This document shows positions 63,591 to 64,000 of a DNA stretch of 64,000 nucleotides, piece by piece (positions within the stretch are counted from its first letter, which is position 1; the number at the start of each line of letters is the position of its first letter). The DNA is taken from NCBI RefSeq assembly GCF_001442805.1, contig NZ_CP011131.1, positions 1,240,001 to 1,304,000 of the forward strand. The letters run 5' to 3'. The notes below the pieces were generated by a model. That model saw only the letters and a program-made list of their open reading frames with translations, ran no database searches and was not told the origin of the DNA. The position numbers and the translations under genes are program-made. Source of the stretch: Lysobacter gummosus (GTDB lineage Bacteria; Pseudomonadota; Gammaproteobacteria; Xanthomonadales; Xanthomonadaceae).

Positions 63591-64000
63591 CGGCTGGGCT
63601 CCGGTTGGGGCTTGGCGGGATCGGTGGGGTCGGTGGAATCGACAGGTTCGTCGGGCGCCGCGGCGGCGTCGCCCGGGGTGGTTTTGGGCTGATCGCCCAC
63701 GTACTTGTCGCGGATCGCCTCCGCTTCGATGCGCAGCTCGACTTCATCGCCGATCACCGACTTCCACGCGTCGATGCCGAACGCAGCGCGGCTCAGGCGC
63801 GCGGTCGCGGAAAACCCGGCGGTGCGGTGGAACGGCGGCAGCGGGTGGCGCTTGAGCTGGTTGAGCTTGACGTCCATGCACAGCGGCGCGGTCACGCCGT
63901 GCAGGGTCAGCTGGCCGCAGACCTGGGCGCGATCGGCCTCGCCGGTCACCGGTTCGACCCGTTCGGAGACGAAGCGCGCCAGCGGATAGCGCTTGCCGTC
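63587..64000 (-). CDS. YceI family protein, second copy (5' end beyond the window)
   Basis: The frame is open from the window edge: RYPLARFVSERVEPVTG, GQLTLHGVTAPLCMDVKLNQ, GFSATARLSRAAFGIDAWKS and GDEVELRIEAEAI are the C-terminal half of a YceI barrel. The tail is Pro/Asp-rich and low-complexity (PDEPVDSTDPTDPAKPQPEP). It overlaps the cytochrome b gene by ATGA (63587-63590). With the other YceI gene it flanks the cytochrome, an arrangement found in several proteobacteria. Signal peptide not visible because the 5' part lies outside. Confidence 0.88.
   Translation of the reverse strand, partial: DGKRYPLARFVSERVEPVTGEADRAQVCGQLTLHGVTAPLCMDVKLNQLKRHPLPPFHRTAGFSATARLSRAAFGIDAWKSVIGDEVELRIEAEAIRDKYVGDQPKTTPGDAAAAPDEPVDSTDPTDPAKPQPEPSR

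Overview
The window is about 64 kb of high-GC, densely packed bacterial chromosome. I see no phage, plasmid, IS transposase, CRISPR array, rRNA or tRNA. The gene content points to Xanthomonadaceae, most likely a Lysobacter-type soil predator: paired secreted GH18 chitinases, two very large TonB-dependent receptors with the LDRI(Q/E)VTGSRI start, a membrane-anchored FadE, GTP-type PEP carboxykinase, a SAM-I riboswitch on a methionine operon, and intergenic REP-like repeats. The genus is an inference.

Layout. 1-6.5 kb: end of an unknown gene, an Npt-like MFS carrier, a Tat-exported epimerase-like protein, a DUF1304 protein, then wrbA and an MFS exporter diverging from each other between two inverted copies of one repeat. 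6.1-12.7 kb: small membrane protein, DUF4442 thioesterase-like protein, fadE with a divergent TetR gene, and pckG (fatty acid and gluconeogenic metabolism). 13.0-15.2 kb: ECF sigma factor, its putative anti-sigma factor and a DUF4097 envelope protein in one operon. 15.4-24.6 kb: a TPR/2-oxoglutarate hydroxylase, two TonB-dependent receptors sharing one promoter design, and an unrecognised exported protein. 24.7-28.4 kb: hslO and mtgA diverging, then a GT2 glycosyltransferase overlapping a CBS protein. 29.6-37.8 kb: asmA-like gene, trhA, two small paralogous membrane proteins, prfC with a coupled unknown gene, an M23 peptidase and a phytase-like lipoprotein. 37.9-41.6 kb: SAM-I riboswitch followed by metX-metB-hom, each pair overlapping by 4 bases. 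41.9-45.5 kb: DUF3089 lipoprotein, then FMN reductase and DoxX genes divergent from a LysR regulator. 45.8-51.5 kb: two paralogous chitinases, each with the same 14-bp palindromic operator far upstream. 52.1-58.0 kb: a Tat-exported molybdo-hydroxylase, its 2Fe-2S subunit and a membrane tri-haem cytochrome c, followed by an alpha/beta hydrolase. 58.2-64.0 kb: sdaA, a zinc-ribbon protein and a hydrolase, a glutaredoxin-like protein, and a YceI/cytochrome b561/YceI operon cut by the window end.

The most unusual material is non-coding. Two long composite palindromes (28.7-29.4 and 61.6-62.2 kb) consist of inverted arms of about 230-250 bp around a REP-like core and are embedded in hexamer-type simple repeats. 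With a second family (CCCCTTT..AAAGGGG modules) they occur only between convergent genes, filling five of the eight convergent junctions I count. A third family (GTGGGAGGGGCTTC..) occurs only between co-directional genes. Coordinates and motifs were read by eye; no database search was run.
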